64,000 bases of DNA from Corynebacterium camporealensis. GTDB taxonomy: Bacteria > Actinomycetota > Actinomycetes > Mycobacteriales > Mycobacteriaceae. A program made the translations under genes and the position numbers. Where the stretch lies: positions 1,036,571 to 1,100,570 of the forward strand of contig NZ_CP011311.1 of the NCBI RefSeq assembly GCF_000980815.1. Direction: 5' to 3'. Numbering within the stretch: the stretch's first letter is position 1; each line of letters begins with the position of its first letter. Positions 47,948-56,973 of this stretch are shown here, in pieces. The notes under the pieces are model-generated. The model was not told where the DNA came from, made no database searches, and saw only the letters and a program-made list of their open reading frames with translations.

Positions 47948-49456
47948 ATGACTGCTGCGATTTATGACCTGATGGACTTTGATGAGGTCCTTGAAAAGTA
48001 CGAGCCGGTGATGGGCATGGAGGTCCACGTCGAGCTGGACACCGAAACCAAGATGTTTTCGACCTCGCCGACGAACTTCAACGCAGCCCCGAACTCGAAC
48101 GTGGACCCAGTCTCGCTGGGTCTGCCGGGTGCACTGCCGGTAGTAAATTCCAAAGGCGTGGAAGGCGCTATCAAAATCGGCCTGGCGCTGAACTGCTCCA
48201 TTGCTGAATCTTCCCGCTTTGCGCGTAAGAATTACTTCTACCCGGACCAGCCGAAGAACTACCAGATTTCGCAGTACGACGAGCCGATTGCTTACGACGG
48301 CTACCTCGACGTTGTTCTGGAAGACGGCACCGAGTGGCGCGTGGAAATTGAGCGCGCCCACATGGAGGAAGACACCGGTAAGCTGGCCCACCTGGGTGGT
48401 GCCGATGGTCGTATTCACGGTGCAACTGCGTCACTGGTGGACTGCAACCGCGCTGGTATTCCGCTGATTGAAATTGTTACCAAGCCGATTATCGGCGCTG
48501 GTGAGCGCGCACCGGAGGTCGCCAAGGCTTATGTCTCCGCACTGCGTGAGCTGGTCGCAGCACTCGGTGTTTCCGATGCCCGCATGGACCAGGGTTCGAT
48601 GCGTGTGGACTCCAACGTCTCGCTGCGCCCGATTGGTCAGGAAGAATTCGGCACCCGTACCGAGACCAAGAACATTAACTCTCTGCGCTCTGTTGAGCAG
48701 GCCGTGCGCTTTGAGATGCAGCGCCAGGCGCAGGTCATCGAAGACGGTGGCGAGATTGTCCAGGAGACCCGCCATTACCAGGAGACCGACGGTTCGACCT
48801 CCAAGGGTCGTCCGAAGGAGACCGCTGAGGATTACCGTTACTTCAACGACCCGGACCTGCCGCCGGTTATCGCACCGCGCGAGTGGGTTGAGGAAATCCG
48901 CCAGACCCTGCCGGAGATGCCGTGGATCCGTCGTGCCCGCATTCAGGAAGAGTGGGGCATTAAGGATAAGGAGATGCGCGACATCGTCAACGCGGGCGCG
49001 CTCGACTTGATCGTGGATACCGTTGAGGCAGGAGCGAAGCCTTCCGAGGCTCGTTCCTGGTGGGTGTCCTACCTTTCCGGTAAGGCTAACGAGCAGGGCG
49101 TGGAGCTGCGCGAGCTCGAGATCACTCCGGCACAGGTTGCCCGCATTGCCGAGCTGGTCGGCGAGGGCAAACTGACCACCAAGCTGGCTCGCCAGGCTGT
49201 CGACGGCGTGCTGGCCGGCGAAGGCGATGTCGATGAAGTCGTGAAATCCCGTGGCCTGGAGGTCGTGCGTGACGACGGCGCCATCGAGAAGGCTGTCGAT
49301 GATGCGCTGGCTGCGAACCCGGATATCGTCGAAAAGTACCGCGCAGGCAACAAGAAGGTCACCGGCGCTATCGTCGGTGCCGTCATGAAGGCCACCCAGG
49401 GCAAGGCTGACCCAGGTCAGGTCAACAAGCTGATTGCCAAGAAGCTCAGCGAGTAA
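47948..49456 (+). CDS. gatB: Asp-tRNA(Asn)/Glu-tRNA(Gln) amidotransferase subunit B
   Basis: GatB, 502 aa, activates the misacylated tRNA with ATP and accepts ammonia from GatA. The N-terminal cradle begins [21 protein letters not shown]. Then come [43 protein letters not shown] and the C-terminal YqeY-like tail domain ([23 protein letters not shown]). ATG 47948 is preferred over ATG 47939 because TAAGAT (47935-47940) overlaps the earlier codon and lies seven bases before the later one, indicating a leaderless start. Confidence 0.95.
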   Translation: MTAAIYDLMDFDEVLEKYEPVMGMEVHVELDTETKMFSTSPTNFNAAPNSNVDPVSLGLPGALPVVNSKGVEGAIKIGLALNCSIAESSRFARKNYFYPDQPKNYQISQYDEPIAYDGYLDVVLEDGTEWRVEIERAHMEEDTGKLAHLGGADGRIHGATASLVDCNRAGIPLIEIVTKPIIGAGERAPEVAKAYVSALRELVAALGVSDARMDQGSMRVDSNVSLRPIGQEEFGTRTETKNINSLRSVEQAVRFEMQRQAQVIEDGGEIVQETRHYQETDGSTSKGRPKETAEDYRYFNDPDLPPVIAPREWVEEIRQTLPEMPWIRRARIQEEWGIKDKEMRDIVNAGALDLIVDTVEAGAKPSEARSWWVSYLSGKANEQGVELRELEITPAQVARIAELVGEGKLTTKLARQAVDGVLAGEGDVDEVVKSRGLEVVRDDGAIEKAVDDALAANPDIVEKYRAGNKKVTGAIVGAVMKATQGKADPGQVNKLIAKKLSE

Positions 49457-49472
49457 GTCGCACAGAAGTGAG

Positions 49473-49513
49473 AACGCCGCTTATGGAAGAAATTTCCATT
49501 AAGCGGCGTTATT
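49473..49513 (+). terminator. Terminator-like hairpin after gatB
   Basis: AACGCCGCTTA-TGGAA (49473-49488) pairs with TTTCCATTAAGCGGCGTT (49493-49510) with one bulged base. ATTGC follows, so the U-tract is poor. The downstream promoter begins right after it. Confidence 0.7.
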
Positions 49514-49537
49514 GCTATCACGCGTAGAATCTGCGGC

Positions 49538-50599
49538 ATGCCAATTAGTACTAAAGTTCTTCGCAAGACCGGACCGACTGAGCCTTTCGAGGTTGCCACG
49601 ATTGAGCGCCGCGACCCGCGTGCTGATGATGTGGTCATCGATATTAAGGCAGCCGGTATCTGTCACTCCGATATCCACACCATCCGCAATGAGTGGGGTG
49701 AGGCGCACTTCCCACTGACCGTGGGACATGAGATCGCCGGTGTGGTGGAAGCCGTGGGCGATGAGGTCACCGAATTCAAGGTCGGCGACCGCGTCGGTGT
49801 CGGCTGCATGGTTAATTCCTGCGGTGAATGCGAGCAGTGCCGCAACGGCCAGGAGCAGGACTGCCTCAATGGCAACGTCGGCACGTACAACTCCCCGGAC
49901 GTGGACGGCACCATTACCCAGGGTGGTTATGCGCAAAAGGTCGTGGTGAATAAGAATTTCGTCTTGCGCATTCCAGAAGGCATCGACTTTGATGTTGCCG
50001 CACCGCTGCTGTGTGCCGGTATTACTACGTATGTCCCACTGGCGCGCTGGGATGTCAAGGAAGGCGACAAGGTTGCCGTCGTTGGTCTGGGCGGTCTGGG
50101 ACACATGGGCGTGCAGATTGCTGCGGCCAAGGGCGCTGAGGTGACCGTGCTGTCGCGTTCGATGCGCAAGGCTGATGAAGCCAAGAAGCTTGGCGCGGAC
50201 CGCACGCTGGCAACCGCGGAGGACCCGGACTTCTTTAAGAACCACCGCGGTGAATTCGACTTCATCTTGTCGACGATTTCTGCCAGCTACGACTTAGGCG
50301 ATTACTTGAAGCTGCTCAAGCCGCGCGGCGTGATGTCGGTGGTTGGCCTACCGCCAGAGCAGATGGGCATCTACATGCGCCACCTGGTTGGCGGTGGCAA
50401 GGTGCTTACCGGCAGCAACATCGGCGGTATCCGTGAAACCCAGGAAATGTTGGACTTCTGTGCTAAGCACAAGATCGGCGCCGTCATTGAAAAGATTGGC
50501 GTCGACGACGTTGATGAAGCATACGACCGCGTGGTCGAAGGTGATGTTCGCTTCCGATTTGTTATTGACACCGAAACCTTCGATAAGCATAACAGATAG
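49538..50599 (+). CDS. Zinc-dependent alcohol dehydrogenase (NAD(P)-dependent, cinnamyl-ADH-like)
   Basis: A 353 aa MDR-family oxidoreductase. Catalytic zinc ligands are Cys42 (GICHSD) and His64-Glu65 (GHEIAG). The structural zinc lobe CGECEQCRNGQEQDC is complete. The Rossmann nucleotide loop is VVGLGGLGHMGVQIAAA, followed by SRSMRKADEAKKLGADR; the residues after the loop (SRS) favour NADP. It resembles YahK/YjgB aldehyde reductases. TAGAAT (49525-49530) ends seven bases before ATG 49538, so the transcript is probably leaderless. Confidence 0.92.
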   Translation: MPISTKVLRKTGPTEPFEVATIERRDPRADDVVIDIKAAGICHSDIHTIRNEWGEAHFPLTVGHEIAGVVEAVGDEVTEFKVGDRVGVGCMVNSCGECEQCRNGQEQDCLNGNVGTYNSPDVDGTITQGGYAQKVVVNKNFVLRIPEGIDFDVAAPLLCAGITTYVPLARWDVKEGDKVAVVGLGGLGHMGVQIAAAKGAEVTVLSRSMRKADEAKKLGADRTLATAEDPDFFKNHRGEFDFILSTISASYDLGDYLKLLKPRGVMSVVGLPPEQMGIYMRHLVGGGKVLTGSNIGGIRETQEMLDFCAKHKIGAVIEKIGVDDVDEAYDRVVEGDVRFRFVIDTETFDKHNR

Positions 50600-50617
50600 C
50601 CTACGGACTCTCTTAGC

Positions 50618-50652
50618 CCTCCTTGCTTGTGATGTGAATGCAAGGAGGACTT
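50618..50652 (+). terminator. Terminator after the alcohol dehydrogenase gene
   Basis: CCTCCTTGC (50618-50626) and GCAAGGAGG (50640-50648) are perfectly complementary around a 13-base loop. ACTTAAG follows, so the U-run is weak. Confidence 0.65.
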
Positions 50653-50787
50653 AAGTGTGAGTGGAGTAGCGCTAAGCCAATTCGGTAATGGGCGAGCATA
50701 CGGCGTAACGTAGATAGAGGCGCGTGTCTAAAACGACGTTGAAACGACTACAGCACGCTAAAACTGTTTCCTCGACGATAGGTTACT

Positions 50788-52224
50788 GTGTCTACAAAAA
50801 ATATTATTGGTATTTCGCTATCCTTCGTGGGCCTTCTGGTCGGCGCGGGCTTTGCCACCGGCCAGGAGGTTGTTCAGTACTTCACTTCCTTCGGCGGCTG
50901 GGCAATTCCAGGCATCATCGTTGCCGCCATCGTGATGACGCTGGCCGGCACGGTCTTTTTGCAGCTCGGCAGCTACTTCCACGCCCGGGAACACAACCAG
51001 GTTTTCCGTTCAATTGCACACCCGGTTGTCTCTAAGTTGTTGGACATCGCGGTCATCCTGACCCTGTTCTGCATCGGCTTCGTGATGCTGGCAGGTGCTG
51101 GTTCCAACCTGGAGCAGCAGTTCGGTTGGCCGGCCTGGATTGGCTCGCTGGCCATGCTGATTCTGGTGATGCTGGCAGGCATGCTCGATGTGGATAAGGT
51201 CTCCAAGGTTATCGGTTACCTGACCCCGACCATCATCATCGCAGTGATCTTCGCTGCTATCTACACTGCATTCAACATGCCTGACGATGTCTCCGCCACC
51301 ATGGAGGCATCCGCCCAGCTGGATTCCCCGATTGGCCACTGGCTGGTCTCCGCAGTGAACTACAACGGCCTGGCTTTGATGCTGGCTGTGTCCATGACCT
51401 TGGTCATCGGCGGCGACAACATCAGCCCGCGTGAAGCAGGCTGGGGCGGCATTGTCGGCGGCATCATCTACGCCATCATGATGGCGCTGGCAGGTTTTGC
51501 ACTGCTGATGAACGCTGAGACCGTCGGTGATTCTGATATCCCGATGCTGGAGATGTTTAACGACATCAGCCCGATTCTGGGCTACATCATGGTGGTCGTC
51601 ATCTTCCTGATGATTTTCAACACCGCCATCGGTATGTTCTATGCACTGGGCAAGCGCCTGTCTTCCGGTCATGAGGGTCGCTACAAGGTCATCTTCCTGA
51701 CCGCCTGTGTACTGGGCTTTGGTGTCTCCTTCGTTGGCTTTACCACCCTGATGGAGTACGTCTACCCGGTTCTGGGCTATATGGGCATGGCAATGGTTGC
51801 CATCTTGGTCTTTGCCTGGTTACGCAGTACCTCTCAGATTCAGGATGAAGCTAAGCGTCGTGAGCGTATCCGCTCCCTGATGACGCTGAAGCTGCATCCA
51901 GAGATGCGTTACGACGAAGACCGTTACGACGACGAACTTGGCCAGCACATCGCTGACTCCAACATGGAGGATGAAGAGCTCTACGAGGATCTAAGCTCTG
52001 AGGTTGCTACCAAGCTGGACAAGGACGACGACGTCGACTTCAGCAAGGAAAAGCACGACAAGGACCACAATGATGCGTCCTACTACACCGAGCGTGACAA
52101 CGTGAAGAAGGATCGTAGCCAGGAAGAAAGCCACGAGTGGATGGAAGAAAACGACGTCACTGGTGATCCGGAAAAGGATGACGAGGACGCCGACGGCAGC
52201 AAAGATGCTGCCGATAAGAAGTAA
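50788..52224 (+). CDS. YkvI-like membrane transporter with acidic C-terminal tail
   Basis: A 478 aa protein. The first 345 residues have about ten transmembrane helices of the LeuT-fold YkvI type (SFVGLLVGAGFATGQEVVQYF at the start, MTLVIGGDNISPREAGWGGIVGGIIYAIM in the middle). The last 115 residues are a hydrophilic tail extremely rich in Asp, Glu and Lys (DKDDDVDFSKEKHDKDHND and similar), probably disordered and cytoplasmic. The transported substrate is unknown. GTG 50788 has no ribosome binding site; TAGGTT at 50779 is too near to be its -10 in the usual way, so the start is less sure. Confidence 0.8.
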   Translation: MSTKNIIGISLSFVGLLVGAGFATGQEVVQYFTSFGGWAIPGIIVAAIVMTLAGTVFLQLGSYFHAREHNQVFRSIAHPVVSKLLDIAVILTLFCIGFVMLAGAGSNLEQQFGWPAWIGSLAMLILVMLAGMLDVDKVSKVIGYLTPTIIIAVIFAAIYTAFNMPDDVSATMEASAQLDSPIGHWLVSAVNYNGLALMLAVSMTLVIGGDNISPREAGWGGIVGGIIYAIMMALAGFALLMNAETVGDSDIPMLEMFNDISPILGYIMVVVIFLMIFNTAIGMFYALGKRLSSGHEGRYKVIFLTACVLGFGVSFVGFTTLMEYVYPVLGYMGMAMVAILVFAWLRSTSQIQDEAKRRERIRSLMTLKLHPEMRYDEDRYDDELGQHIADSNMEDEELYEDLSSEVATKLDKDDDVDFSKEKHDKDHNDASYYTERDNVKKDRSQEESHEWMEENDVTGDPEKDDEDADGSKDAADKK

Positions 52225-52233
52225 GTGAATTTC

Positions 52234-52920
52234 TTAGTGGAGCAATAGCTTGATGGTCAGGCCTGCCATGATGCAGCCGATACCGATGTTGATCCACTTC
52301 CACACAACTGGCTTGGCCAGGATGCGGGAATAACGAGCGGCACCATAGCCGACGGTGGGGAACCACACCGCGCTGGCCAGCACCGCGCCGGTGGCAAACA
52401 GCCACCGGCCTTGTTCTCCGTACTGGTTGGCAATACCACCCAGCATGACGAGAACATCCACATAAGCCCCCGGGTTCAACCAGGTAAGCGCCAAAGCCGT
52501 GAGCAACGGCTTGACCCAGCTGCGCTGCTTGATGCGTTGACGTACGGGGGCTTTCGTGATCACATTGCCCGAACCGTCGAATTCAGCGACCTGTTCTACT
52601 GGACGCGGTTCGGTGCTTTCCACTCCCAGGGATTGTCCGCCGGAGCGGGAGGCATCGCGAAAGCTTAGGAACGTGAAGTAAGCAAGATAAGCGGCACCGA
52701 CGTATTTGAGGATGGTCAGTGCCGTCGGAAAGCGATCGACTAAGACGCCGACGCCGGCGGTACCGGCGAAGATCAAGATGACATCGGAAAGCAAGCAGAC
52801 TGCAATCACCAAAGTGACATAGCTGCGGCGAATGCCCTGCTTTATGAGCATGACGTTTTGTGGACCAATGGCAACAATGAGGGAAAGACCCAGCGCGAAT
52901 CCTGCAATCACAATCGACAT
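52234..52920 (-). CDS. lysE: L-lysine/L-arginine exporter LysE
   Basis: LysE exports excess basic amino acids. The 228 aa product has six hydrophobic segments and the family start MSIVIAGFALGLSLIVAIGPQNVMLIKQGIRRSY. The signature LTWLNPGAYVDVLVMLGG follows a charged loop of about 40 residues, as in C. glutamicum LysE. Divergent placement next to lysG confirms it. CATAGT on the minus strand (52928-52933) lies seven bases before ATG 52920, so a leaderless message is likely. Convergent with the YkvI-like gene, nine bases apart. Confidence 0.95.
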   Translation of the reverse strand: MSIVIAGFALGLSLIVAIGPQNVMLIKQGIRRSYVTLVIAVCLLSDVILIFAGTAGVGVLVDRFPTALTILKYVGAAYLAYFTFLSFRDASRSGGQSLGVESTEPRPVEQVAEFDGSGNVITKAPVRQRIKQRSWVKPLLTALALTWLNPGAYVDVLVMLGGIANQYGEQGRWLFATGAVLASAVWFPTVGYGAARYSRILAKPVVWKWINIGIGCIMAGLTIKLLLH

Positions 52921-52990
52921 AGCTTCTACTATGAACCCGATGCCCGATGAAGTCCATTTGATGATTCTTCATTTGGTTTAAAATTGCTTC
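52921..52990. promoter_or_regulatory. lysE-lysG divergent promoter with a LysG-type operator
   Basis: The 70-base gap holds -10 boxes for both genes: CATAGT (minus, 52928-52933) for lysE and TAAAAT (52979-52984) for lysG. An inverted repeat ATGAAG (52947-52952) / CTTCAT (52967-52972), spaced by 14 bases, lies between them. It is a plausible LysG binding site, since LysG activates lysE when lysine, arginine or histidine accumulate. Confidence 0.6.
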
Positions 52991-53863
52991 ATGAACCCTG
53001 TACACCTGGAAACTCTGCTCACGATTGTTGATGAAGGCAGCTTCGAAGTTGCCGCTGCGGTCCTGGGAATCTCACCTTCTGCTGTCAGTCAGCGCATCAA
53101 AGCGCTGGAATCGAAAACCGGCCGTGTCCTGCTACGCAGGGCTAGCCCTGTGACTGCCACTGAAGCCGGTGAGGTTCTCGTGCAGGCTGCGCGTCGTATG
53201 GCGTTGGTGCAAGCGGAAACGCTTGCGCAGTTGGGTGATAGTCTCACCCGTGTTCCGCTGACAATTGCGATTAACGACGACTCGTTGGCGACGTGGTTTA
53301 AGCCGGTGATTGCTGATATCGCAAAGCAACGCTCCGCCGCACTACGCATCCGCATTGAGGATGAAGCGCGTTCCCTAGCCCTGCTGCGCCGTGGTGACGT
53401 CCTGGGCGCGATTACGCGTGAAAGCACCCCGGTGGCAGGCTGTGAGTCCACCTTTGTCGGCACGATGCTTTATAAGGCAGTGGCCACACCAGACATTGCT
53501 GCGGCTTTTCATGCCGGTGAAAGCACCTGGGAAACGATGCCGCTGATTGGCTATGGTCCTAACGACCAGATTCTCGATGATGCGATTCGGGACCGCTTCG
53601 TCGACCCGCAAAGTGCACGTGCGCGTGTGTCGCAGATTCCGTCCTCGGAAGGTTATCTGGATGCCGTACGCGTCGGACTGGGGTGGGGACTAGTCTCCCA
53701 AGCCCAAGCCGGTGGGCTCATTGCGAGTGGCGAACTGGCAGTGCTCGATGAAAAACCACTGCGTATTGACCTGTATTGGCAGCGTTGGCAGCTGGAATCA
53801 CCGATGTTAGGTCAGCTCACTGAGGCAGTTCTGCGTGCGGCGAAGACGCTCGCGCCGCGTTAG
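52991..53863 (+). CDS. lysG: LysR-family activator LysG (ArgP-like)
   Basis: LysG, 290 aa, senses basic amino acids and switches on lysE. The N-terminal winged HTH is VHLETLLTIVDEGSFEVAAAVLGISPSAVSQRIKALE. The effector domain follows from about residue 90. ATG 52991 lies six bases after TAAAAT, suggesting a leaderless message. The stop interlocks with that of the convergent reductase gene in TTAG (53860-53863). Confidence 0.94.
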   Translation: MNPVHLETLLTIVDEGSFEVAAAVLGISPSAVSQRIKALESKTGRVLLRRASPVTATEAGEVLVQAARRMALVQAETLAQLGDSLTRVPLTIAINDDSLATWFKPVIADIAKQRSAALRIRIEDEARSLALLRRGDVLGAITRESTPVAGCESTFVGTMLYKAVATPDIAAAFHAGESTWETMPLIGYGPNDQILDDAIRDRFVDPQSARARVSQIPSSEGYLDAVRVGLGWGLVSQAQAGGLIASGELAVLDEKPLRIDLYWQRWQLESPMLGQLTEAVLRAAKTLAPR

Positions 53864-54936
53864 CGCTGGAAGGGCAGTGGGTTCTTGACCTCTTCGCCAG
53901 CCGGGATTGCGCCGGGCAGGGTAGTGCCTTCTGCAAAAGGCGTGCCACCGAAGCGGTCGCGGTCGTGCGGCTGTGCCAACCAATCCAGCGCAGGGCCGAT
54001 GGGTACGACTTGGGTGGGATTAATCTCCTGGTGAGTGATGAAGTAGTGCTGCTTGATTTCTGCAAAGTCGGTGGTGTCACCGAAACCAGGCAGCTGGAAA
54101 AGCTCCTGGAGGTAACCGCGGATATTCGGTAGCTCCGCCATCTTGTGTCGCGAGCACTTGAAGTGCGAGTAGTAGACCGGGTCGAAACGAATCAGCGTGA
54201 CAAACAAGCGGATATCGGTTTCCGTGATGTGCGGGCCGACCATGTAGCGCTGCTTGCCTAAGCGCTCTTCTACCCAGTCGAGGGCTTCCCAGAGTTCCTC
54301 ATAGGCTTCGTCATAAGCATCTTGCGAACCGGCGAAACCGCAGCGGTACACGCCATTGTTGATGGCGCGGAAGATATAGGGGTTAATCTCATCGATCTCC
54401 TCGGCATACTCTGCCGGGTAGAGATTCGGTGCACCTTCACGGTGGAAGTCAGTCCATTCGGTGATGAAGTCGCGCACGATGGAAGGGAAGTCATTGGTGA
54501 CTACGCGTACGGATGATTCCTCGACTAGTGCTGGCACCGTAATTCCGCGCGGGTAGTCGGGGTAGCGATTAAAGTACGCATCCTGCAAACGCTTAATGCC
54601 AAGCACCGGGTCAACCTCACCGGGGTCAAGATCAAAAGTCCAGGAACGCTTATCGTGTGTGGGACCAGCCAGTGCCAAGGAGACGGCGTCTTCCAGTCCT
54701 AATAAACGACGAGCAATCACCGCACGATGCGCCCACGGGCAGGCACGGGCGGCGGCTAAGCGGTAGCGGCCTGCCTCCATCGGCCACAGGTAGGTTCCAT
54801 CAGGCTGCTCAGTCACGTCCGTTACCGACGGTGAGATTCGGTCGTTGATGTAGTCGGTATCGCGAACGAATTCGCCATCCGGGTCAGCGTTTTGGGGTGC
54901 ACCTTCCCAGTCGGGATGTTCTGGGCTAACGGACAC
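53860..54936 (-). CDS. Glutathionyl-hydroquinone reductase-like (Xi-class GST) protein
   Basis: A 358 aa GST-fold protein of the YqjG/EcfG group. The catalytic Cys66 lies in ACPWAHRAVI, the hallmark CPWA motif. GITVPALVEESSVRVVTNDFPSIVRD provides the glutathione-site cis-Pro and ND-FPSI segment, and the C-terminal helical domain contains GPHITETDIRLFVTLIRFD. Corynebacteria lack glutathione and use mycothiol, so the thiol partner here is probably mycothiol (inference). GTG at 54936 has AGGGG eight bases upstream. Confidence 0.9.
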   Translation of the reverse strand: MSVSPEHPDWEGAPQNADPDGEFVRDTDYINDRISPSVTDVTEQPDGTYLWPMEAGRYRLAAARACPWAHRAVIARRLLGLEDAVSLALAGPTHDKRSWTFDLDPGEVDPVLGIKRLQDAYFNRYPDYPRGITVPALVEESSVRVVTNDFPSIVRDFITEWTDFHREGAPNLYPAEYAEEIDEINPYIFRAINNGVYRCGFAGSQDAYDEAYEELWEALDWVEERLGKQRYMVGPHITETDIRLFVTLIRFDPVYYSHFKCSRHKMAELPNIRGYLQELFQLPGFGDTTDFAEIKQHYFITHQEINPTQVVPIGPALDWLAQPHDRDRFGGTPFAEGTTLPGAIPAGEEVKNPLPFQR

Positions 54937-55085
54937 GGTGGCAATCCCCTCGCAAAGTAATCGAAATAGACGTTATCTGATATCCAAAACTACCAAGCTG
55001 CAAAAATTGGTGCCAAGTGTGCACCTTTTGGACTGTGTTGCACGCCGCGCCGAGTTCATTAGCGCAGCGTGGGACCAAAGTGACC

Positions 55086-55091
55086 TAGTTT
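55086..55091 (+). promoter_or_regulatory. Candidate -10 box for the DoxX gene
   Basis: TAGTTT ends six bases before ATG 55098, with no ribosome binding site in between; a leaderless start is likely. Confidence 0.4.
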
Positions 55092-55097
55092 GAAAGC

Positions 55098-56372
55098 ATG
55101 AGCAAGCGAAATGTACCTGATAAAGCCACTGATTTTGATGATGAACTAGACGTTCCCACCTATCGTGGCGACGCTGCCACGCCGAAGGGGCGCGACACGG
55201 CAGGCACCGCTAAGGACAACAGCAACAACGAAACTGTCTCTTTTGCCAAGCCCTCCAAGGCCCGCAAGGTAGCCAAACCGGAATCTGCTAAGAAGGCAGA
55301 CAAAGCCGCTGCCACGGGCAGCGTTGCCGAGGCGGACAAGGCCGACACCACGTCCGTTAAGAAGGCAGACAAAGCCGCTGCGGCGGGCACTGCTGCTAAG
55401 AAGGATAAGGCAGATCCGGCAGAGGCGAAGACCAGCATTTTCGAGCGTGCTGGACGTGCACAGCCGCAGGAGATTAAGCCCAGCGCACCAAAGCCAAGTG
55501 CAAAACCAGAACCGACCGAGGTCATGTCTGCTGGTTCGGATAACGCTCGGACCGAGCAGTACTCCGATGCACCGCAACGCGACTACGGTTCTGCGCAGAC
55601 CACGCAATTCGACACCCCGAGCGACAACGCGGATGCTGACTTCGCACCGCGTGCGGGTGCGGCAACCGCCGGTGCCGCTACTGGCGGCGCTGCCGCGTAT
55701 GCTTCCGCCGACGCCAACCGCGCACAGATGGATCCGGCCTACGCACAGGATCCAGCACTGCAAGACGAGCCGGTAGAAACCGAAGAAGAGCGCGAAGCAC
55801 GCTTGGCGGAAGAACAGCGCCTGGCTGAAGAAAAGGAAGGCTACCGCAACTACGGTCGCCGCGGCACCTTGGACTTCGGCTTGCTGCTGGTACGCCTTGG
55901 CGCTGGTATTTACCTGTTGCTGGCCGGCCTGGCTACCTTCTTCACTCTCGGTGGTGGCGAAGGTGTTTCTGGTCTGGAAGCAGAGTTCGGCGCCTATGCC
56001 TGGGCAACACAGCTCGCCATCGCAGTACCAGTGATGCAGCTGGTCGCCGGTGCATTCCTTATCCTGGGTCTGCTAACCCCGGTCGCCGCCATGGTCGGCC
56101 TGGTCGTGACCGGCTTTACCGCACTGCACGAGCTCTTCATCTCCGGTGCAGGACTCGACATCTTCGCCTGGCCAGAAAGCGTCTGGCTCTCGGTTGTCCT
56201 CTTCGTTATCGCAGTAGCCCTGCAGTTTAGCGGCCCTGGCTTTATCGCACTGGACTTCAAACAGTCCTGGGCACGCCGCCCACTGGCCAGCTCCTGGATC
56301 TTCATCATCGTCGGTGTAGCCGTCCTAGTCGCCCTGTGGTGGTTCGGAGCAGCCGTTAACCCGCTTCCTTAA
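55098..56372 (+). CDS. DoxX-family membrane protein with a long disordered N-terminus
   Basis: A 424 aa protein in two parts. Residues 1-255 are low in complexity, rich in Ala, Lys, Asp, Glu and Pro, with KKADKAA repeats (near 65 and 88) and an Ala/Gly run AGAATAGAATGGAAAYA near 190. A Glu/Arg-rich helix (EEEREARLAEEQRLAEEKEG) precedes the membrane part. Residues 258-420 hold four transmembrane helices of the DoxX type (LLLVRLGAGIYLLLAGLATFF; LVAGAFLILGLLTPVAAMVGLV). DoxX proteins occur with thiol and oxidative-stress enzymes, but their activity is not settled. The cytoplasmic tail is unusually long. Confidence 0.85.
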   Translation: MSKRNVPDKATDFDDELDVPTYRGDAATPKGRDTAGTAKDNSNNETVSFAKPSKARKVAKPESAKKADKAAATGSVAEADKADTTSVKKADKAAAAGTAAKKDKADPAEAKTSIFERAGRAQPQEIKPSAPKPSAKPEPTEVMSAGSDNARTEQYSDAPQRDYGSAQTTQFDTPSDNADADFAPRAGAATAGAATGGAAAYASADANRAQMDPAYAQDPALQDEPVETEEEREARLAEEQRLAEEKEGYRNYGRRGTLDFGLLLVRLGAGIYLLLAGLATFFTLGGGEGVSGLEAEFGAYAWATQLAIAVPVMQLVAGAFLILGLLTPVAAMVGLVVTGFTALHELFISGAGLDIFAWPESVWLSVVLFVIAVALQFSGPGFIALDFKQSWARRPLASSWIFIIVGVAVLVALWWFGAAVNPLP

Positions 56373-56418
56373 AAGCCTCGTCTCAAGACGAAGCCATAGG
56401 CAACGAAATTGCCTAACT

Positions 56419-56449
56419 AAGCCGCGCAGATTGCGCGGCTTTCTTCTTG
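56419..56449 (+). terminator. Terminator after the DoxX gene
   Basis: AAGCCGCGCA (56419-56428), loop GAT, TGCGCGGCTT (56432-56441), then TCTTCTTGC. A smaller hairpin TCGTCT-ca-AGACGA (56379-56392) lies between it and the stop. Confidence 0.9.
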
Positions 56450-56468
56450 CTCCCTTGATTTCCAGCCT

Positions 56469-56499
56469 GGAAACTGTATTGTTTTCCGTAGAGGAAACC
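56469..56499 (+). promoter_or_regulatory. Cluster of GGAAAC half-sites upstream of the membrane protein/regulator pair
   Basis: GGAAAC (56469-56474), its near-complement GTTTTCC (56481-56487) and GGAAACC (56493-56499) alternate in orientation over 31 bases, with TATTGT inside as a possible -10. This could be the operator of the downstream regulator. AGGAGAG (56522-56528) is the ribosome binding site. Confidence 0.45.
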
Positions 56500-56535
56500 A
56501 CGCCGTGGCACGAGCTGGAGTAGGAGAGTATCGCC

Positions 56536-56973
56536 ATGGACGAAGTAAATGAGGCCCTGCGCTTCCACCAGGATGTGCAGGCGCGTTCGCAGAAGGAAGT
56601 GCGTCGACCCCGCTGGTTGGTAGCTTTGATTGCAACCGTGTTTACGGTGTTGGTGGTGCTCACAACGTTTCAGCTCAGCACTGGGTGGCTGCTGCTGTGG
56701 ATCATCGGCTTTGGTCTCTTCGCAATTGGGGTGGGGGTGTATGAGTCGCGTCGGATGAAGTCACGTCCGGCACTTCGCCAGGATCCTCGCGATGGGGACC
56801 CCAAGTTTTCCAGGAGGTACGTCGCTGCTTTAGCTGTGATGTTCTGGCCGATGGTGGCAGGGATCATTACGGATTTCGCTGATCCAGTGTGGTTGATAGC
56901 TGTGATCGCGGTGCTGTGCTTTGTGCATACGTACTGGGCTTTCGGTAGCGATGCGTTGTTGGGGCGAGCCTGA
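56536..56973 (+). CDS. Small membrane protein paired with a wHTH regulator
   Basis: A 145 aa protein with four hydrophobic segments in two pairs (about residues 34-52, 56-72, 95-113 and 117-137) and a charged N-terminus. I do not recognise a named family. Its stop overlaps the start of the regulator gene (TGATG, 56971-56975), so both are made from one message. Such pairs often have the regulator controlling the membrane protein. Confidence 0.75.
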   Translation: MDEVNEALRFHQDVQARSQKEVRRPRWLVALIATVFTVLVVLTTFQLSTGWLLLWIIGFGLFAIGVGVYESRRMKSRPALRQDPRDGDPKFSRRYVAALAVMFWPMVAGIITDFADPVWLIAVIAVLCFVHTYWAFGSDALLGRA

